From the NCBI GenBank assembly GCA_034003955.1, contig JAVEXO010000053.1, positions 1-16,777 on the forward strand: DNA of 16,777 nucleotides, read 5' to 3'. Numbering within the stretch: the stretch's first letter is position 1; each line of letters begins with the position of its first letter. The position numbers and the translations under genes were made by a program. Under the pieces are notes generated by a model. That model saw only the letters and a list, made by a program, of their open reading frames with translations. It was not told where the DNA came from and did no database searches. The DNA comes from SZUA-370 sp034003955. GTDB taxonomy: Bacteria > Spirochaetota > Spirochaetia > Treponematales > UBA12059. Positions 14,845 through 16,777 of the stretch are shown in pieces.

Positions 14845-16055
14845 CCAGCAGGAGCCGTTAACTCCCTGGGGTCTACCGCCCTGGCTATGAACAGGGATTT
14901 TTCTGCAAGAAGGTCTATGGTATCGCCTGAGTTATCCTTATAGTGCTTGCCAAACTCGTCTACGAGAATCTGCAACTTTGGTCTCAGAGGGGCATCTGCA
15001 TGGGTATCTATGACCTTGGAGACAGCCGCGTTGTTTAGCACAACAATGGAGCCTATAGGATAGATGCCCATACTTCTAACGAAGGCCTTAAGGACGTCAG
15101 GATCAAAGCGTCTTGAATTGTCAGACAGAAGATTCTTTATGGCAATGTACCCAATCATTGAATTACGGTATGGCTTCTGGCTTACCATTGCCTCGAAGGC
15201 GTCAGCGACCGACACGATGCGGGCCAGAAGATCTATATCCTGTCCTACAGTCTTGCGGGGGTAACCCTCTCCATCCCAACGCTCGTGATGCTGTAGCCCT
15301 ACGAGACCGACATCGTCGGGATACTGGAGTTCCCGTATGATGATGCGGTAGGAGAGCAAGGGGTGGGCGCGCATCTTCTGCGCCTCTTCTGGACTCAGGC
15401 TAGCCTTCTTCTTGATTATGTCCTCTGGAACCCTGAGCATACCTACATCATGGAGCAGGGCTCCCGACGCCAGATGGATCAGGCGATGTGGAGGCAAACG
15501 CATGTTGTGACCGACGACAACCGACAGGATGGCGCAGTTGACACCGGCCCTGGCTAGATCGTAACCCTTGACGTTAGCCGAGAGTATGGCTGAGACGACG
15601 GCTGATTCCTTTTCACGCACCATCTGTACGAGGTCTTGTGAAAGCTTGTCTATATTCTTTGGCTCAACACGCTCACTGGCGGCTATGCTGTCCATGAGCG
15701 TCTTGAGTCTGTCTATCATGCCTGTATACGCAACGAAGAGCGCTTTATCCGAGAAGGCAGACATTCCGTTGTTGGCCACGCTTGCCTTTGTGGCCAGCTC
15801 GGCAGCACTTAATGACGCCGCGTTTGCGGCGGCGGCGGCCAATGCAGCCTGGTCCTTACTGGGTTTCTTGTCGGCAGGGGCCTCTAGTTGTCCTTCGCTA
15901 AAGACATAGTTGATATTCCAGCGCTTGAGCCCTTCTAAATCCTTAGCCTTTATAGGCAGGCCTTTGGGAGCAAACAGAATGTCGCCCTCAGAGAAGGCGT
16001 CCTCGGTAAAACTTGAGCCAGCTACAATACGGTCAAGGGAATACTTCTTTTTCAT
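14841..16055 (-). CDS. HD-GYP domain protein (putative c-di-GMP phosphodiesterase, partly degenerate)
   Basis: A 404-residue cytoplasmic protein, no membrane segment. The N-terminal ~60 residues (DRIVAGSSF, ILFAPKGLPIKAKDLEGLKRW) resemble the small domain often preceding HD-GYP. An alanine-rich linker follows (~70-95) and the HD-GYP domain covers ~160-330. HD is at 202-203 (LLHDVGM), HHERWDGEGYP at 256-266, and VADAFEAM with PYR later. Two deviations: the usual HDxGK has M206 for K, and the upstream HSxNV helix reads AGVNC, losing a histidine (A170). The start at 16055 is chosen from the ATGA overlap with the flhB-like stop and AAGGA upstream. HD-GYP enzymes degrade c-di-GMP; these changes make binding-only or altered activity possible. 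Confidence 0.9.
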   Translation of the reverse strand: MKKKYSLDRIVAGSSFTEDAFSEGDILFAPKGLPIKAKDLEGLKRWNINYVFSEGQLEAPADKKPSKDQAALAAAAANAASLSAAELATKASVANNGMSAFSDKALFVAYTGMIDRLKTLMDSIAASERVEPKNIDKLSQDLVQMVREKESAVVSAILSANVKGYDLARAGVNCAILSVVVGHNMRLPPHRLIHLASGALLHDVGMLRVPEDIIKKKASLSPEEAQKMRAHPLLSYRIIIRELQYPDDVGLVGLQHHERWDGEGYPRKTVGQDIDLLARIVSVADAFEAMVSQKPYRNSMIGYIAIKNLLSDNSRRFDPDVLKAFVRSMGIYPIGSIVVLNNAAVSKVIDTHADAPLRPKLQILVDEFGKHYKDNSGDTIDLLAEKSLFIARAVDPRELTAPAG

Positions 16056-16309
16056 ACGTGTACTTTCCTTATAAAAACTAAAACCCTCGCCACGAGTTCC
16101 CAATACTCTGGCGGTACAAAATCGCCTACCTGGATAGGCTCGAGGCCCGCTACCAGTGCCTCATCGCGCACGATCGGGACACCAGAAGCCTCAGCCAAGG
16201 CATCTATGCGATCCGCCACCCTACCCAAGCCCTTGGCCACAATGACAGGCGCCGGGAGGGTATCATCGTAAAGAAGCGCCACCGATCGCTTGGATACATG
16301 CTTAGGCAT
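16052..16309 (-). CDS. Stand-alone FlhB C-terminal-like protein (FlhX/YlqH type)
   Basis: An 85-residue protein matching only the cytoplasmic C-terminal domain of FlhB/YscU: VALLYDDTLPAPVIVAKGLGRVADRI, ALAEASGVPIVRDEALVAGL, then VPPEYWELVARVLVFI. The NPTH autocleavage site of true FlhB is absent; the N-terminus MPKHVSKRSV takes its place, so it represents the domain after the cleavage point. FlhB switches substrate class in the flagellar export apparatus, and such free domains can partly stand in for its C-terminal part. It overlaps the upstream gene by 8 nt and the HD-GYP gene by ATGA. Family assignment is firm; a flagellar role is likely. Confidence 0.9.
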   Translation of the reverse strand: MPKHVSKRSVALLYDDTLPAPVIVAKGLGRVADRIDALAEASGVPIVRDEALVAGLEPIQVGDFVPPEYWELVARVLVFIRKVHV

Positions 16310-16777
16310 CTTCTACCACCCCGGTTCGTGACAGAAGCTCCCTGGCATAACCAGAATCCAGGTCAGAGCTTGTTACCAGAGCCCGCCCCTTGAATTCGGC
16401 AACAAAGGCAGCATTCTCTGTCTCATCATTAGAATAGTAGACTATCCCGTGCTCTCCGTCCAATTCTGCGAGTTCAAAGAGCCTTCGTTCTTCTCCAAAT
16501 CGCACATCGACTACCATGCGACCGACCCTCGTATAACTATAATACCATATTCTAAAGAATCCATGCAGGCTTACGCCCTTTATTGAAATATCGAATGGAA
16601 CACAGACCCAGCCCGAACCATCCTTGCCAGGAACCGAGAGGCTTAGCATCTCAGGATCAAGCAAGACTCCTTTCAGGCCATCTTGAAGAGCCTTTGAGAG
16701 GCTTAGTATCTCTACATCTTCGTTGCCCTCGGGCTTGTCCGTTCCGCCTCTGTGGCCGGCACGCGATCCAGCCGATC
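16302..16777 (-). CDS. Partial protein, possibly FliK/YlqG-like C-terminal domain
   Basis: The frame is open from the right edge of the window to TAA at 16302-16304, giving at least 158 residues; the true start lies outside. A TTG at 16664 is only an internal in-frame codon, because open frame with plausible composition continues upstream. The end of the protein is beta-rich (WVCVPFDISIKGVSLHGFFR, RMVVDVRFGEERRLFEL, GIVYYSNDE) followed by a helix (YARELLSRTG). This recalls the C-terminal domain of hook-length control proteins. In Bacillus a FliK-like gene (ylqG) precedes the flhB-like ylqH, which supports the idea. Two near-identical 17-bp copies (16636-16652, 16696-16712) encode EMLSLS and EILSLS. 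Function uncertain. Confidence 0.6.
   Translation of the reverse strand, partial: SAGSRAGHRGGTDKPEGNEDVEILSLSKALQDGLKGVLLDPEMLSLSVPGKDGSGWVCVPFDISIKGVSLHGFFRIWYYSYTRVGRMVVDVRFGEERRLFELAELDGEHGIVYYSNDETENAAFVAEFKGRALVTSSDLDSGYARELLSRTGVVEDA

Overview
The window is a moderately GC-rich bacterial chromosome segment packed with short-spaced or overlapping genes. It most likely comes from a spirochaete (Spirochaetota, Treponema/Spirochaeta relatives). The evidence is the right-hand minus-strand set (stand-alone FlhB C-terminal protein, HD-GYP protein, YraN, small conserved proteins), a six-helix chemotaxis receptor, and the overall protein character. No rRNA or tRNA is present to fix the taxonomy. 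Isoleucine is coded by AUA unusually often for this base composition. No tRNA gene, IS element, prophage gene or CRISPR array was seen.

Layout. (1) 1-1587, minus: a methyl-accepting chemotaxis protein cut by the left edge, with about six membrane helices and no evident HAMP domain. (2) 1823-6556, plus: a five-gene operon of tandem SCP2-like protein, class III PLP aminotransferase, transketolase N-half, transketolase C-half, and a second tandem SCP2-like protein. It is preceded by a perfect 18-bp palindrome overlapping a -10-like box and followed by a TetR-family regulator (6708-7388) that could bind that operator. (3) 7385-11603, minus: a translation/stringent-response cluster with a small Cys-rich protein, prfA (RF1), prmC (the RF methyltransferase) and a long RelA/SpoT homologue whose hydrolase HD motif reads HQ. 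(4) 11692-12966, plus: serS, apparently leaderless, then an aspartate/glutamate racemase-family gene (13021-13716). (5) 13715-13910: a 196-bp segment bounded by perfect 16-bp inverted repeats, lying between convergent genes. (6) 13915-16777, minus: an end-overlapping operon of partial gene (possibly FliK-like), flhB-like gene, HD-GYP gene, yraN, a 57-residue small gene, and a Cys/His zinc-ribbon-like protein.

The most interesting unit is region 2. Transketolase adds a two-carbon ketol unit to an aldehyde, a class III aminotransferase can aminate the resulting ketone, and SCP2-fold proteins bind lipids. Together with a TetR regulator this suggests, as inference only, a pathway making an amino-polyol or amino-diol with a hydrophobic part, conceivably a sphingoid-like long-chain base made without serine palmitoyltransferase. 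The remainder is mostly housekeeping: translation termination and its modification, (p)ppGpp synthesis, serine-tRNA charging, and a flagellum/c-di-GMP-associated operon.
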